Assembly (NCBI RefSeq): GCF_036013645.1 | Contig: NZ_CP107869.1 | Location: 1,426,001 to 1,490,000, forward strand | DNA length: 64,000 nt | Source: Streptomyces sp. NBC_00490 | Lineage (GTDB): Bacteria; Actinomycetota; Actinomycetes; Streptomycetales; Streptomycetaceae | Direction of reading: 5' to 3' | Part shown: positions 16,041-26,558 of the stretch, in pieces | How positions within the stretch are numbered: position 1 is the stretch's first letter | Layout: the number at the start of each line of letters is the position of its first letter | Program-made: the position numbers and the translations under genes | The notes under the pieces: model-generated | What the model saw: the letters and a program-made list of their open reading frames with translations, nothing else | Database searches by the model: none | Told to the model about the DNA's origin: nothing

Positions 16041-16781
16041 ATGACGACGATCAATTGGGCCGGGCTGACCCACGCCTACGGCAGCGCGGAGGACATCCCG
16101 GGGCTCTTCGCGCAGCTCGGCGGCCCTGCCGACGACAAGGTGTGGAGCGACCTGTGGTCCGCGCTGTGCCATCAGGGCTCGGTGTACGAGGCGAGCTGGG
16201 CCGCGATGCCGGTCCTCGCGGACATCGCGCGGGGCCGGGCGCCCGGCGAGCCGCTCCAGGCGGTGCTGATGGCCGGACTGATCACGACGGACCCGGACCC
16301 CGCCCGCCGCGAGCGCTGCGCCCACGAGATCGAGGAACTGCTCGGCGTCGCACGGGGACTGTTCGCCGCCCGGGATCTCGAGATGGGTGACTTCGTCTAC
16401 CTCCAGATGGCCGTCCTGGCCTTCGAGGACGCCGGCGTGTGGGCCTCGGCGCTGGAGGGACTGCTCAACGAGGAGTACGAGCTGGAGTGCCCCGCGTGCG
16501 AGGACGGCCTCTTCGTCGCCTTCGGTTCGTACGGCCACTTCTGCGTGGCGGGCGACTATGTCACCGGCCCGGGCGCGGAGGACGAGGAGGGCCGGGCGCG
16601 GCTCCTGCCCGCGGATCCGGAACGGCTGGAGGGGATCGGCGCCCGGCTGCACCGGGAGGCCGTGGGGGCGGGCCGGCACGAGGTCGCGCTCGCCCTGACG
16701 TATGTCTTCGGCAGGGCCCACTGCCCCTCCTGCGACGCCGGGTTCGGTGTGTCCGACGAGGTGGAGAGACAGTGGGCCTGA
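16041..16781 (+). CDS. Hypothetical protein with paired CPxC motifs
   Basis: A 246-residue soluble protein I do not assign to a named family. The first ~150 residues are helical and Trp/Leu-rich (VWSDLWSALCHQGSVYEASWAAMPVLADIA), like HEAT-repeat proteins. Two Cys pairs follow, ECPACEDG near residue 152 and HCPSCDAG near residue 230, which could together bind one zinc. CACAAT (16029-16034) ends six bases before the ATG, so a leaderless start is possible; no clear ribosome-binding site is present. It is divergent from the ROK gene and may share its control region. No function is proposed. Confidence 0.7.
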   Translation: MTTINWAGLTHAYGSAEDIPGLFAQLGGPADDKVWSDLWSALCHQGSVYEASWAAMPVLADIARGRAPGEPLQAVLMAGLITTDPDPARRERCAHEIEELLGVARGLFAARDLEMGDFVYLQMAVLAFEDAGVWASALEGLLNEEYELECPACEDGLFVAFGSYGHFCVAGDYVTGPGAEDEEGRARLLPADPERLEGIGARLHREAVGAGRHEVALALTYVFGRAHCPSCDAGFGVSDEVERQWA

Positions 16782-16797
16782 CCCGTGCGCTGTGTTG

Positions 16798-18555
16798 TCA
16801 GTGCCGGGCGGCCGGGGTGTTGGCCGCGGTCACGTTGACGGCGGCCCAGGACCGGTTCACCGCCTTGTACTCGGCGCTGCCCGCCCCGTAGAGGTCCTTC
16901 GCCGCCTTCAGGGTCGCCGCGCGGGCGTCGTGGAAGTCGGTGGTGGAGACCATGTAGCGGGTCAGGGCGCGGTAGTAGATCGCCGTGGCCTTGGCGCGTC
17001 CGATGCCCTTCGCGGGCAGGCCGTCGACGGTCGGCGAGTCATAGGTGACGCTGCCGATCTTCTTGCGGCCACTGCCCTCGGCGAGCAGGTAGTACGCGTG
17101 CGAGGAGACGCCGGAGCCGGCGTGGACCTCGGCGTCGTAGACGGCCGGTGACCAGTAGTCGATGGCGCCTTCGAGCACGTCCAGGGACGGCTTGTCGAGG
17201 CGGCGCAGGAACTTCTGGTCCAGCCCGAGCTTCTCGCCGAGCAGGTAGTTCGGCGGGTTCTTCGGGTTGTTGGCGCTGAACTCGACGTTCGAGCCGAAGA
17301 TGTCGGCCAGCGACTCGTTGAGGGAGCCGGCCTCGCCGTACTGGTTGCCGTCCGCGTCCACGCGGGTGGGCTCCAGGCGGGCGGTGGCGTCCACGACGCC
17401 GTGGGTGAGTTCGTGGCCGGTGACATCGAGGACGACGAGCGGCTTCTTGAACATGTCGCCGTCACCGTCGCCGTACAGCATGCAGCCGCACGCCGGGTCC
17501 CAGAACGCGTTGGCCACCTTGTTGCCGAAGTGGACCATCGCCTTGGCGCCCTTGGAGTTGTTGGCGATGCCCTTGCGGCCGAAGGTCTTCTTGTAGAAGT
17601 CCAGGGTCTTGGTGATGCCGTACTGGGCGTCCACGGCGGCGCTGGCACGGTTGGAGACGGTGCCGTTGCCCCACTTGTTGGTGGTGCTGGTGAACTTCTT
17701 GCCGCGGGCGAAGTTCTCCAGTTCCCGGCCCTGCGCGTCCCGCGTCTCGGTGCCCCAGCGGTTGGGGTCCTTGAGGACATAGCTGCGGCTGGCGGTCTTC
17801 GTGGTGGTCAGTGTGACCTTGCCGGCGAAGAGGGAGTTGCCGGTGCCCGAGGCGGTCGCCGCGAGGGCGTCGGCCCGCGGGGCGGTGCCGGTGGCCGGGT
17901 CCAGCTTCTCGCCGCGCTCGCGCAGGGTGTCGATGAGCTGCGGCGAGAGGAACTCGTCGCTGTCCGGCGTGTTGCTGCGCACCTTGCCGGTGACGGCGTC
18001 GACGACGACCGTGCGGGAGCCGCCCGCCTCGGCGGTGGCACTGCCGGTGACCCGCACCTGGTAGGCGAGGGCCGATCCACCGTCACGGGCGTCGACGACG
18101 AGTTCCGCCGGTCCGGCGTCGCCCTTGGCGACCGCGGCGGCACGCTCCTGGGCCTGCCGGGCCGTCAGCTTGGCGCGGACGGCGTCGGGCCGGACGGTGT
18201 GGTCGGCCGCGCGGGTGACGCCCGCGTAGCCCAGCTGCTCGGTGAGGTGGACGACGAGGTCGCCGCCGAGGACCGGCATGCCGCGATGGGCCCGGACGAA
18301 CCGGACGTGCCGGGCGCCCTCCGGGTCGATCAGCACATCCTGGGCCCGCAGTTCGTCGCCCGGGGCGACACCGGTGGCCGCGGTGTGGGCGAACGCTGCG
18401 GCGCGGGCCGCGTCGACGACGGACGTGGCCGTGACGGCCGGGGACTTCCCCGGCTGCCCCGTGGACGGGGCGGCGAAGGCCGTGCCCGCGAGCCCCGTGG
18501 CGGCCGTCGTCACCGCGACGGCGACGGCCAGGCTGCGTATATGGGGTCTACGCAC
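16798..18555 (-). CDS. M4-family (thermolysin-like) metallopeptidase preproprotein
   Basis: A 585-residue secreted zinc protease. The Sec signal is residues 1-28 ending FAAPS. An FTP/PepSY propeptide spans ~40-200. The mature enzyme carries the zinc motif HELTHGVV, the third ligand Glu in GSLNESLADIFG, and the transition-state His in SGVSSHAYYLLAEG, all as in thermolysin. The GTG at 18555 has GAAGGAA seven bases upstream; that site lies in a small hairpin arm (CCTTCG/CGAAGG). It runs convergent with the CPxC protein gene, only 16 bases apart. Confidence 0.93.
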   Translation of the reverse strand: MRRPHIRSLAVAVAVTTAATGLAGTAFAAPSTGQPGKSPAVTATSVVDAARAAAFAHTAATGVAPGDELRAQDVLIDPEGARHVRFVRAHRGMPVLGGDLVVHLTEQLGYAGVTRAADHTVRPDAVRAKLTARQAQERAAAVAKGDAGPAELVVDARDGGSALAYQVRVTGSATAEAGGSRTVVVDAVTGKVRSNTPDSDEFLSPQLIDTLRERGEKLDPATGTAPRADALAATASGTGNSLFAGKVTLTTTKTASRSYVLKDPNRWGTETRDAQGRELENFARGKKFTSTTNKWGNGTVSNRASAAVDAQYGITKTLDFYKKTFGRKGIANNSKGAKAMVHFGNKVANAFWDPACGCMLYGDGDGDMFKKPLVVLDVTGHELTHGVVDATARLEPTRVDADGNQYGEAGSLNESLADIFGSNVEFSANNPKNPPNYLLGEKLGLDQKFLRRLDKPSLDVLEGAIDYWSPAVYDAEVHAGSGVSSHAYYLLAEGSGRKKIGSVTYDSPTVDGLPAKGIGRAKATAIYYRALTRYMVSTTDFHDARAATLKAAKDLYGAGSAEYKAVNRSWAAVNVTAANTPAARH

Positions 18556-20084
<1,529 letters not shown>

Positions 20085-20165
20085 CCGGGCGGGAACCCCG
20101 GTGACCGGGCGCACGTTCTTCGGACACCCCCACCGGGTTCCGTACGACGACACCAGGACGGCGCG

Positions 20166-21545
20166 ATGACCGAGTTGGTCCCCGGGGGCAATCTGCCCCT
20201 CCCGGGCGGTGCCGTGACCGTCCGGGTGTCCGGCCCCTTCGATGTGTCCGCGCTCATCACCGACGACAGCGGCAGGGTCCGGGGCGACGGCGACTTCGTG
20301 TTCTACAACCAGCCGGCCGCCCCGGGAGCCCGGCTCTCCGGCGACACCCTGACCCTCGACCCGGCGCGGCTGCGCGCCGGCGCCACGCGGATCACGGTCG
20401 CCGTCACCCCCGCCGACGCCGGCACTCCCCTGGGCCGCCTGCCCGCGCCCACCCTCCACCTCACCGGCCCGGGCGGCCGCGCGCTCGCCCGGTTCGCCCC
20501 GCCACGCCCCCGCCAGGAGACGGTGCTGCTGCTCGCGGAGATCTACCGGCGCGGCACCGGCTGGAAGCTGCGCGCGCTGGGCCAGGGGTACGCCGACGGC
20601 CTGGCGGGACTGGCGCGGGACTTCGGGGTGGACGTCTCCGAGGAACCGGGCCCGGCCTCCACACCCCCCGTGGCCGTGCCGACGTCCGTGCCCCCGCCGA
20701 TACCCGCACGGCCGCCCGTGGCCCCCCGCACACCCCCGAGCCGCGTCCGGCCGCACAGGCCCTCCCCCGCCCCCGACGCCTTCCTCGCCCTGGTCAACTC
20801 CGCCCGCGCCGCCATCGGTTCCCCGCCCGTCTCCCCCGACGCCCGCCTCACCTCCGCCGCCCAGGCCCACGCCTCCGCGATGGCCGCGGCCCAACGCCTC
20901 GGCGTCCAGGGCGCGGACGGCCTCTCCGTCTACCAGCGGCTCACCGCCACCGGATACGCGTACGTCACCGTCGGCGAACACCTCGTCTCGGGCCCGCGCA
21001 CCCCCGCCGAGTTCGTCGACTACTGTCTGCGCACCGCCCAGCCCCGCCAGACCCTCGGCGACCCGGCCTTCACCCACGCAGGTCTGGCCCACGCCTCCGA
21101 CAGCCGCACCGGCGACACCTACTGGACGGCGCTGTGGGCCAGGCCCCTCACCCCGGGCGACCTGAGCCGCACGGCGTCCGAGGTCGTCGACCTCACCAAC
21201 CGCGAGCGCGCCAGGCACGGCCTGCCTCCGCTGACCGTCGACCCGTTCCTCACCACCGCCGCGCAGGCCCACAGCGCCGACATGATCGCTCGCGACTTCT
21301 ACTCCCACACCTCGCCGGACGGCAGCCAACCCTGGGACCGGGCGGCCGCCGCGGGGTCGGGGCGGCGCTCGATCGGCGAGAACATCGCCTGCGGACAGCG
21401 GTCCCCCGCCGAAGTCGTGGAGGGCTGGATGAACAGCCCGGGCCATCGCGCCAACATCCTCAAACCCGGCTTCACCCATATCGGGATCGGCTTCGCGGGC
21501 GGAGGTTCGTCGGGCACGTACTGGACACAGCTCTTCGGCGCCTGA
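20166..21545 (+). CDS. TerD-like domain fused to two CAP (SCP/PR-1) domains
   Basis: A 459-residue fusion without a signal peptide. Residues 1-165 look like a TerD/tellurium-resistance stress domain (LPLPGGAVTVRVSGPFDVSA, GDFVFYNQP, RQETVLLLAEIYRRGTGWKLRALGQGY). A Pro-rich linker of about 40 residues follows. Residues ~205-330 form a degenerate CAP domain (FLALVNSARAAIGSPPVSPD). Residues ~338-459 form a canonical CAP domain with HSADM, FYSHTSPDG, IGENIACG and WMNSPGHRANIL. TerD domains usually bind calcium. CAP domains are normally secreted, so a cytoplasmic location would be unusual. The ATG at 20166 has AGGACG upstream. Confidence 0.85.
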   Translation: MTELVPGGNLPLPGGAVTVRVSGPFDVSALITDDSGRVRGDGDFVFYNQPAAPGARLSGDTLTLDPARLRAGATRITVAVTPADAGTPLGRLPAPTLHLTGPGGRALARFAPPRPRQETVLLLAEIYRRGTGWKLRALGQGYADGLAGLARDFGVDVSEEPGPASTPPVAVPTSVPPPIPARPPVAPRTPPSRVRPHRPSPAPDAFLALVNSARAAIGSPPVSPDARLTSAAQAHASAMAAAQRLGVQGADGLSVYQRLTATGYAYVTVGEHLVSGPRTPAEFVDYCLRTAQPRQTLGDPAFTHAGLAHASDSRTGDTYWTALWARPLTPGDLSRTASEVVDLTNRERARHGLPPLTVDPFLTTAAQAHSADMIARDFYSHTSPDGSQPWDRAAAAGSGRRSIGENIACGQRSPAEVVEGWMNSPGHRANILKPGFTHIGIGFAGGGSSGTYWTQLFGA

Positions 21546-21602
21546 ACCGACACACCGGTGGGCCCCATGGCGGAACGGAGACGTCCGGGACACCATGCCC
21601 CC

Positions 21603-22280
21603 ATGAAGGGTGACCTCTTTTCCAGCGAGCACATGGTCCAGCCGGCCACGACGCCGGGCATGAACGTCGAGAACGCGAAGTGCATCAGGTACACGGTGAA
21701 CGGCGAGATGCTCGCCCGGCAGGGCGCGATGATCGCCTACCGCGGCAACCTCCAGTTCGAGCGCAAGGGCCAGGGCGTCGGCGGCATGCTGAAGCGCGCG
21801 GTCACCGGTGAGGGGCTGCCGCTGATGACCGTGCGCGGCCAGGGCGAAGCCTGGTTCGCGCACGAGGCGCAGAACTGCTTCGTCGTCGAGGTCGACCCCG
21901 GCGACGAGTTCACCGTCAACGGCCGCAACGTCCTGTGCTTCGACGCCTCGTTGTCGTACCGGATCTCCACGGTGAAGGGCGCGGGCATCTCGGGCGGAGG
22001 TCTGTTCAACAGCGTCTTCACCGGCAGCGGCAGGCTGGGGCTGGTGTGCGAGGGCAACCCGCTGGTGATCCCGGTCTCGCAGCAGTACCCGGTGTACGTC
22101 GACACGGACGCGGTCGTCGGCTGGACCGCCGGCCTGCAGACCTCGCTGCACCGTTCGCAGTCCATCGGGTCGATGCTGCGCGGCGGGTCGGGCGAGGCCG
22201 TGCAGCTGATGCTCCAGGGTCAGGGGTACGTCGTCGTACGGCCGAGCGAGGCGACACCGCAGAAACCGCAGCAGCACTGA
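21603..22280 (+). CDS. AIM24-family protein
   Basis: A 225-residue protein of the AIM24/TIGR00266 family: all-beta with GEMLARQGAMIAYRGNLQFERKG, GQGEAWFAHEAQNCFVVEV, then VVGWTAGLQTSLHRSQSIGSMLRGGSGE and LMLQGQGYVVVRPSE at the end. Bacterial members are linked to membrane or tellurite-stress gene groups, which agrees with the TerD-containing gene next to it, but no biochemical role is established. The ATG at 21603 begins with the family's own N terminus; an in-frame start 45 bases upstream adds only an Arg/Pro stretch. Confidence 0.85.
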   Translation: MKGDLFSSEHMVQPATTPGMNVENAKCIRYTVNGEMLARQGAMIAYRGNLQFERKGQGVGGMLKRAVTGEGLPLMTVRGQGEAWFAHEAQNCFVVEVDPGDEFTVNGRNVLCFDASLSYRISTVKGAGISGGGLFNSVFTGSGRLGLVCEGNPLVIPVSQQYPVYVDTDAVVGWTAGLQTSLHRSQSIGSMLRGGSGEAVQLMLQGQGYVVVRPSEATPQKPQQH

Positions 22281-22377
22281 GCCGGTCATCCCACCGCCCG
22301 AAACCGTGTTGACCGGCGCCCCGCACCGCGCCAGGGTCGAAGCGGCGCGGATCGTCCGTGCCGGAAGGGTGAGGGTC

Positions 22378-23337
22378 TTGATCGGGATCTCCGACATCGA
22401 AGCCGCGGCCGAGCGGATCGCCGCACACGTGATCCGCACCCCGACGGTGCCGAGCCCCGGGCTGTCGGCACTGCTCGGCGCTCCGGTCACCGCCAAGCTC
22501 GAACTCCTCCAGCGCACCGGTTCGTTCAAGGCGCGCGGCGCGACGGCGAAGCTGCTCTCGCTCACCCGGACGGAGCGGGCCGCCGGAGTCGTGGCGGTCA
22601 GCGGCGGCAACCACGGCATCGCGCTCGCGGTGATGGCCGCGGCGCTCGACGTGAAGGCCACGGTCGTCATGCCGCGCTCGGCGCCCGCGCACGCCGTGGA
22701 GATCGCCAGGGACGCCGGTGCGTCGGTGCGGGTGACCGACGACATGGACGGCGCGTTCTCGCTGGTGACACGGTTGCGGGACGAGGGCCTCACCCTGGTC
22801 CACCCCTTCGACGATCCGCTCGTGATCGCCGGGCAGGGAACCGTGGGACTGGAGTTCGCCGAGGACGCCGGTGACCTCACCGACGTCCTCGTCAGCATCG
22901 GGGGCGGCGGACTGATCGCCGGTGTCGCGGCGGCGCTGCGCGCCCGGCGCCCGGGTGTGCGGATCTGGGGTGTGGAGACCGAGGGCGCCCAGGCCATGTC
23001 CGAGGCGCTGGCCGCGGGCGGGCCGGTGCCGGTCGCGCTGTCGTCGATCGTGTCCACCCTCAGCGCACCGTCCGTGTCGCGACTGACGTACGACCATGTG
23101 TCGGCCCTGGTCGACGAGGTCCTCGTGGTCACCGACCGGGAGGCTGTGCGGGGTTCGCTGCAGCTCGCCGATCACGCCAAGGTGTGGGCCGAACCCGCCG
23201 CCGGCTGTCTGCTGCCCGCGGCCCGGCGGGTGCTGCGTCAGGTGGGCGACGGCGCCCGGCTGGGACTGGTGGTGTGCGGGGGCAACGCCACGACCGGAGA
23301 TGTCAAAACCTGGGCAGAACGTTTCGAATTGCTCTGA
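22378..23337 (+). CDS. PLP-dependent threonine/serine dehydratase (fold type II, no ACT domain)
   Basis: A ~319-residue tryptophan-synthase-beta-fold enzyme. The PLP lysine is in GSFKARGA, the substrate loop is SGGNHGIALA, and the phosphate-binding Gly loop is SIGGGGLIAGVAA. There is no C-terminal ACT domain, so it resembles catabolic threonine ammonia-lyase or serine dehydratase rather than IlvA. TTG at 22378 is preferred because GGAAGGGTGAGGG stands upstream and ISDIEAAAERI is the family's usual beginning; GTG at 22369 is the alternative. The conserved SxGN loop is intact, so activity is expected. Confidence 0.82.
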   Translation: MIGISDIEAAAERIAAHVIRTPTVPSPGLSALLGAPVTAKLELLQRTGSFKARGATAKLLSLTRTERAAGVVAVSGGNHGIALAVMAAALDVKATVVMPRSAPAHAVEIARDAGASVRVTDDMDGAFSLVTRLRDEGLTLVHPFDDPLVIAGQGTVGLEFAEDAGDLTDVLVSIGGGGLIAGVAAALRARRPGVRIWGVETEGAQAMSEALAAGGPVPVALSSIVSTLSAPSVSRLTYDHVSALVDEVLVVTDREAVRGSLQLADHAKVWAEPAAGCLLPAARRVLRQVGDGARLGLVVCGGNATTGDVKTWAERFELL

Positions 23338-23462
23338 CCCTTCGCCAAATCCCTTCTCGTGACAGCCCGTCAGGAAAAGCACCCGGCTTTCCGCTGAACG
23401 CACCCCGTCACGCCCCCCGTACCAGTGGGAAAGGTGAGAGACAGGTTCAGCAAGGGATGACC

Positions 23463-25070
23463 ATGGTCAAGGCGCACGTCTCCACACACGAGTTGGTGGC
23501 CGGAAGGTACCGCCTCCTGGAGGTCCTCCACCGCGAAACGAACCGCGTCTGCTGGTACGGGGAGGACGTCGAGGCCGGCCGGCCGTGTCTGCTCACCCAG
23601 ATCGGCCTGCCACCGGATCCGGACGGCGAGAGCTCGCGCCGCGCGATCGCCCGGGTCCTGCGGATGTCCGAGACCATGGGGCGGCTCTGCCCGGGCCGGC
23701 TCGCCACGATCGTCGACGCCGTCGAGGAGTACGGCACCCTGTGGACCGTCACCGAGTGGATCGAGGGCACCCCGCTGGGCGAAGTCCTGGAAAGGGAAGG
23801 CACGTTCAGCTACGTGCGGGCGGCCCGTATCGGCCTCGAACTGCTCGACGTGCTGGAGGCCGGGCACGGCGAGGGCATCACCCACGGCGAGCTCAGCCCC
23901 GGCCAGGTGTTCGTGCGGGACAAGGGCCCCGTCGTGGTCACCGGCTTCGGCCTGACCGGCGCGACGCTCGCCCCCCGGGTCAGCGCACCGTCGTACGCCT
24001 CCCCGGAACAGGCCCGCGACGAGCGCATCGGGCCGGCCGCGGACCTGTGGGCGCTCGGCGCGATGCTGTACACGATGGTCGAGGGCCGCCCGCCCTTCCG
24101 GGACCGGGACAGCCCGGAGACCACGCTGAAGGGCGTGGACCGGCTGCCGCTGCGCAGCCCGGTGCGGGCCGGACCGCTCACCCAGACCGTGCAGGGGCTG
24201 CTGCGGAAGAACTCCAGGGAGCGGCTGAACCGCCAGGCGGTTCGCGAGGCGCTCGTCCGTGTCGTCTCCGAGGACCCCGAAGCGGCCCTGGCGTCGGCCC
24301 CCCGGTCCCGGCTGCGCGGCCTCGCCTCCGGTGGCCCGCGCTGGAGTCGCCGCACCATGGCCGCCGGCACCGCGCTGGCCGTCGTCACCGTCGCGGTGGC
24401 CGTCGTCGCCGTGGCCCGTGAACTGCCCGGTGGTTCGGACGACTCCGCGACCGACGCGGCCACGCCCAGACCGTCCGCCTCGACCTCCGTGCCCGCCGCA
24501 CAGCCAAGCCAGGCACCCGCCCCGACACCGACGGCCCAGAGTCCGACGCCCACTCCGACTCCGACTCCCACACCCACTCCTACGAGCGCCCCGCCGGCGG
24601 CTCCGCAACCGGAGTTCCAGCACTACACCTCACCGCAGGGCTTCTCCGTCTCCCTCCCCGAGGGCTGGGAGGCGCTGAGCACGACGAAGCAGGACGACCT
24701 CGCCTACCGGGTCGTCCTCGGCGCGAAGGGCGATCCGCGCACGCTCGCGGTCACCTACAGCACACGCGTGGGCGACGATCCGGTCGCCGTCTGGCGGGAC
24801 GACGTCGAGCCGAGCCTTCGGCAGTCGGGCGACTACCAGCGGATCGGGCAGATCCGCGCGACGACGTACCAGGGCCGCGAGGCCGCCGACCTGGAGTGGC
24901 TGGACACCGTCGACGGCACCCGCGTGCGCACCCTGGGCCGCGGCTTCCTCCTCGGCTCGGGCCAGGGTTTCTCGCTGCGCTGGACCACTCCGGCGTCCGA
25001 CTGGGACGACGACGCCAACCAGCGGACCCTGGACACGATCCTGCGGACGTTCCGCGTGCCCTCAGACTGA
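23463..25070 (+). CDS. Membrane-anchored Ser/Thr kinase-like protein, probable pseudokinase
   Basis: About 535 residues. Residues ~12-260 keep the kinase fold (LVAGRYRLLEVLH, PADLWALGAMLYTMVEGRPPF, APSYASPEQAR) but lose the chemistry: the VAIK lysine strand reads PCLLTQIGL, HRDLKPSN reads HGELSPGQV, and DFG reads TGFGL. A single membrane helix lies near residues 295-315 (TALAVVTVAVAVVAVA), then a Thr-Pro repeat linker, and an extracytoplasmic domain of ~135 residues (FQHYTSPQGFSVSLPEGW to the end). ATG 23463 is chosen since AAGGGA sits five bases before it. Likely role: a sensor scaffold (inference). Confidence 0.82.
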   Translation: MVKAHVSTHELVAGRYRLLEVLHRETNRVCWYGEDVEAGRPCLLTQIGLPPDPDGESSRRAIARVLRMSETMGRLCPGRLATIVDAVEEYGTLWTVTEWIEGTPLGEVLEREGTFSYVRAARIGLELLDVLEAGHGEGITHGELSPGQVFVRDKGPVVVTGFGLTGATLAPRVSAPSYASPEQARDERIGPAADLWALGAMLYTMVEGRPPFRDRDSPETTLKGVDRLPLRSPVRAGPLTQTVQGLLRKNSRERLNRQAVREALVRVVSEDPEAALASAPRSRLRGLASGGPRWSRRTMAAGTALAVVTVAVAVVAVARELPGGSDDSATDAATPRPSASTSVPAAQPSQAPAPTPTAQSPTPTPTPTPTPTPTSAPPAAPQPEFQHYTSPQGFSVSLPEGWEALSTTKQDDLAYRVVLGAKGDPRTLAVTYSTRVGDDPVAVWRDDVEPSLRQSGDYQRIGQIRATTYQGREAADLEWLDTVDGTRVRTLGRGFLLGSGQGFSLRWTTPASDWDDDANQRTLDTILRTFRVPSD

Positions 25071-26474
25071 GTCGCGGGGTGCGCGCATCGCGCGGATGCG
25101 GGAGCTGTGCAGCGGCTGGGTGCGCCACCGCGCGGTGAACGTCCGGTCCGTGAGCGAGCAGGTCAGCTCGACGTGGTGCGGGGTCTCCAGGAGGGCCACG
25201 TCCAGGGTGAGGGTGTCCGGACCGGTCCGTCCGCCGCTCACCGCCGCGGGCACCGGTCCGTCGGTGACGGTCCAGCCCGGTTCACCGCACCGCAACTCCA
25301 GCCGGTGGCCGTCCTCGACAAGGGTCAGCCGCCGGCCCTCCGCGTCGACCTCGACCGCGGTCAGCTTCGGAAGTCCCTCGCAGACTCCGCCGTACGGCGT
25401 GAACGCGACGGCCTGCCCGGGCGGTGCGGGCGTGCCCGCCGCCGGCGGCAGCGCGAGCCGGGACATCCGCTCGGCCAGCGCGGCATCCTCCTTCTCACGA
25501 CCGGGCAGCGAGCCCGCGCCGAACGCCGGCAGCAGATGGCTCCAGACCAGGTCCAGCACCTTCTGCATCTCGCCGGTCGCTCCGGTGATCGCGACCACCG
25601 CGTCCTGCTCGGGCAGCACGAGGCAGTACTGCCCGTACGCGCCGTCCCCGCGGTAGCCGTGCCGGGACATCCAGAACTGGAAGCCGTACCCCTGCGCCCA
25701 GTCGGGCCAGGTACCGTCCCCGTTGACGATGTGTGACCGCGTCGCCTCGGCGACCCACTCCCGCGACAGCAGCCGCTCGCCCTCCCACACGCCGTCCTGG
25801 AGGTACAACTGGCCGAGCCGGGCGATCGCGTCGGTGGTGGCGTGCAGTCCGCTGAAGCCCAGCTCACGACCGGACCGGTCGCGCAGCCACGTCACGTCGC
25901 CGATGCCGAGGGGATCGAAGAGGCGCGGGCGCAGGTACTCGGTCAGCGGCCGGCCGGTCACCCGCTGGACGATCGCGGCGAGGGCGTAGGTGGCGGGCTG
26001 GTTGTAGGCGAAGACCGTGCCCGGGTCGCGGTCCGGCGGCAGCAGCAGGAAGCCGCGCACCGGCTCCTCGCGGTCCGTCGCCAGCGCCCGGTCATGCGTC
26101 TCGGCCTCATGGCCGCTGGCCATCGTCGTGACGTGCCGGACGAGCATCGCGCGGCTGCGCGGGTCGGTGATGTCGGCGTCGAACTCCGGGAAGTACGAGA
26201 TCACCGGGTCGTCGAGCCGGAGCAGGCCCTCCGCGACGGCGAAGGCGGCGGCCGTCGCGGTGAAACTCTTGCTGAGCGAGTACAGGAGATGGGGCCGGTC
26301 GGCGGTGTACGGCGCCCACCATCCGGACGCCACGACCTTCCCGTGGCGCAGGACCATCAGACTGTGCGGCTCGATGTCCGGGGCGGATTCGAGGGCGTCG
26401 AGCAGGGCCTGCACGCCGGTCGCGTCGACACCTTCGGCGGACGGGGCGCTCGTGGGCAGAGGGCGAACACTCAT
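25062..26474 (-). CDS. Serine hydrolase of the beta-lactamase (S12/class C) fold
   Basis: A 470-residue protein without a signal peptide. The N-terminal ~350 residues are a beta-lactamase-related domain: SLSKSFTATA holds the Ser-x-x-Lys pair, FAYNQPATYALAAIVQRVTG supplies the Tyr-x-Asn, and the third motif region is GDGAYGQYCLVLPEQ. A C-terminal beta-rich domain of ~110 residues follows. Cytoplasmic members include esterases and amide hydrolases, so the substrate is open. It overlaps the convergent pseudokinase gene by nine bases. The ATG at 26474 has GGGAGAGGA upstream. Confidence 0.87.
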   Translation of the reverse strand: MSVRPLPTSAPSAEGVDATGVQALLDALESAPDIEPHSLMVLRHGKVVASGWWAPYTADRPHLLYSLSKSFTATAAAFAVAEGLLRLDDPVISYFPEFDADITDPRSRAMLVRHVTTMASGHEAETHDRALATDREEPVRGFLLLPPDRDPGTVFAYNQPATYALAAIVQRVTGRPLTEYLRPRLFDPLGIGDVTWLRDRSGRELGFSGLHATTDAIARLGQLYLQDGVWEGERLLSREWVAEATRSHIVNGDGTWPDWAQGYGFQFWMSRHGYRGDGAYGQYCLVLPEQDAVVAITGATGEMQKVLDLVWSHLLPAFGAGSLPGREKEDAALAERMSRLALPPAAGTPAPPGQAVAFTPYGGVCEGLPKLTAVEVDAEGRRLTLVEDGHRLELRCGEPGWTVTDGPVPAAVSGGRTGPDTLTLDVALLETPHHVELTCSLTDRTFTARWRTQPLHSSRIRAMRAPRDSV

Positions 26475-26558
26475 ACGACCATCCTCTCCCTACGGTCACG
26501 TCATGATCCAGACGCCCATGAGCCGTTTTCCGTGCCGCGGTCCGGGGACTCGCTCCTT

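Noticed and set aside
24540..24600. Tandem repeat of short ACTCCG/ACTCCC-type units
   Set aside because: It simply encodes the Thr-Pro linker of the pseudokinase and is common in such membrane proteins.
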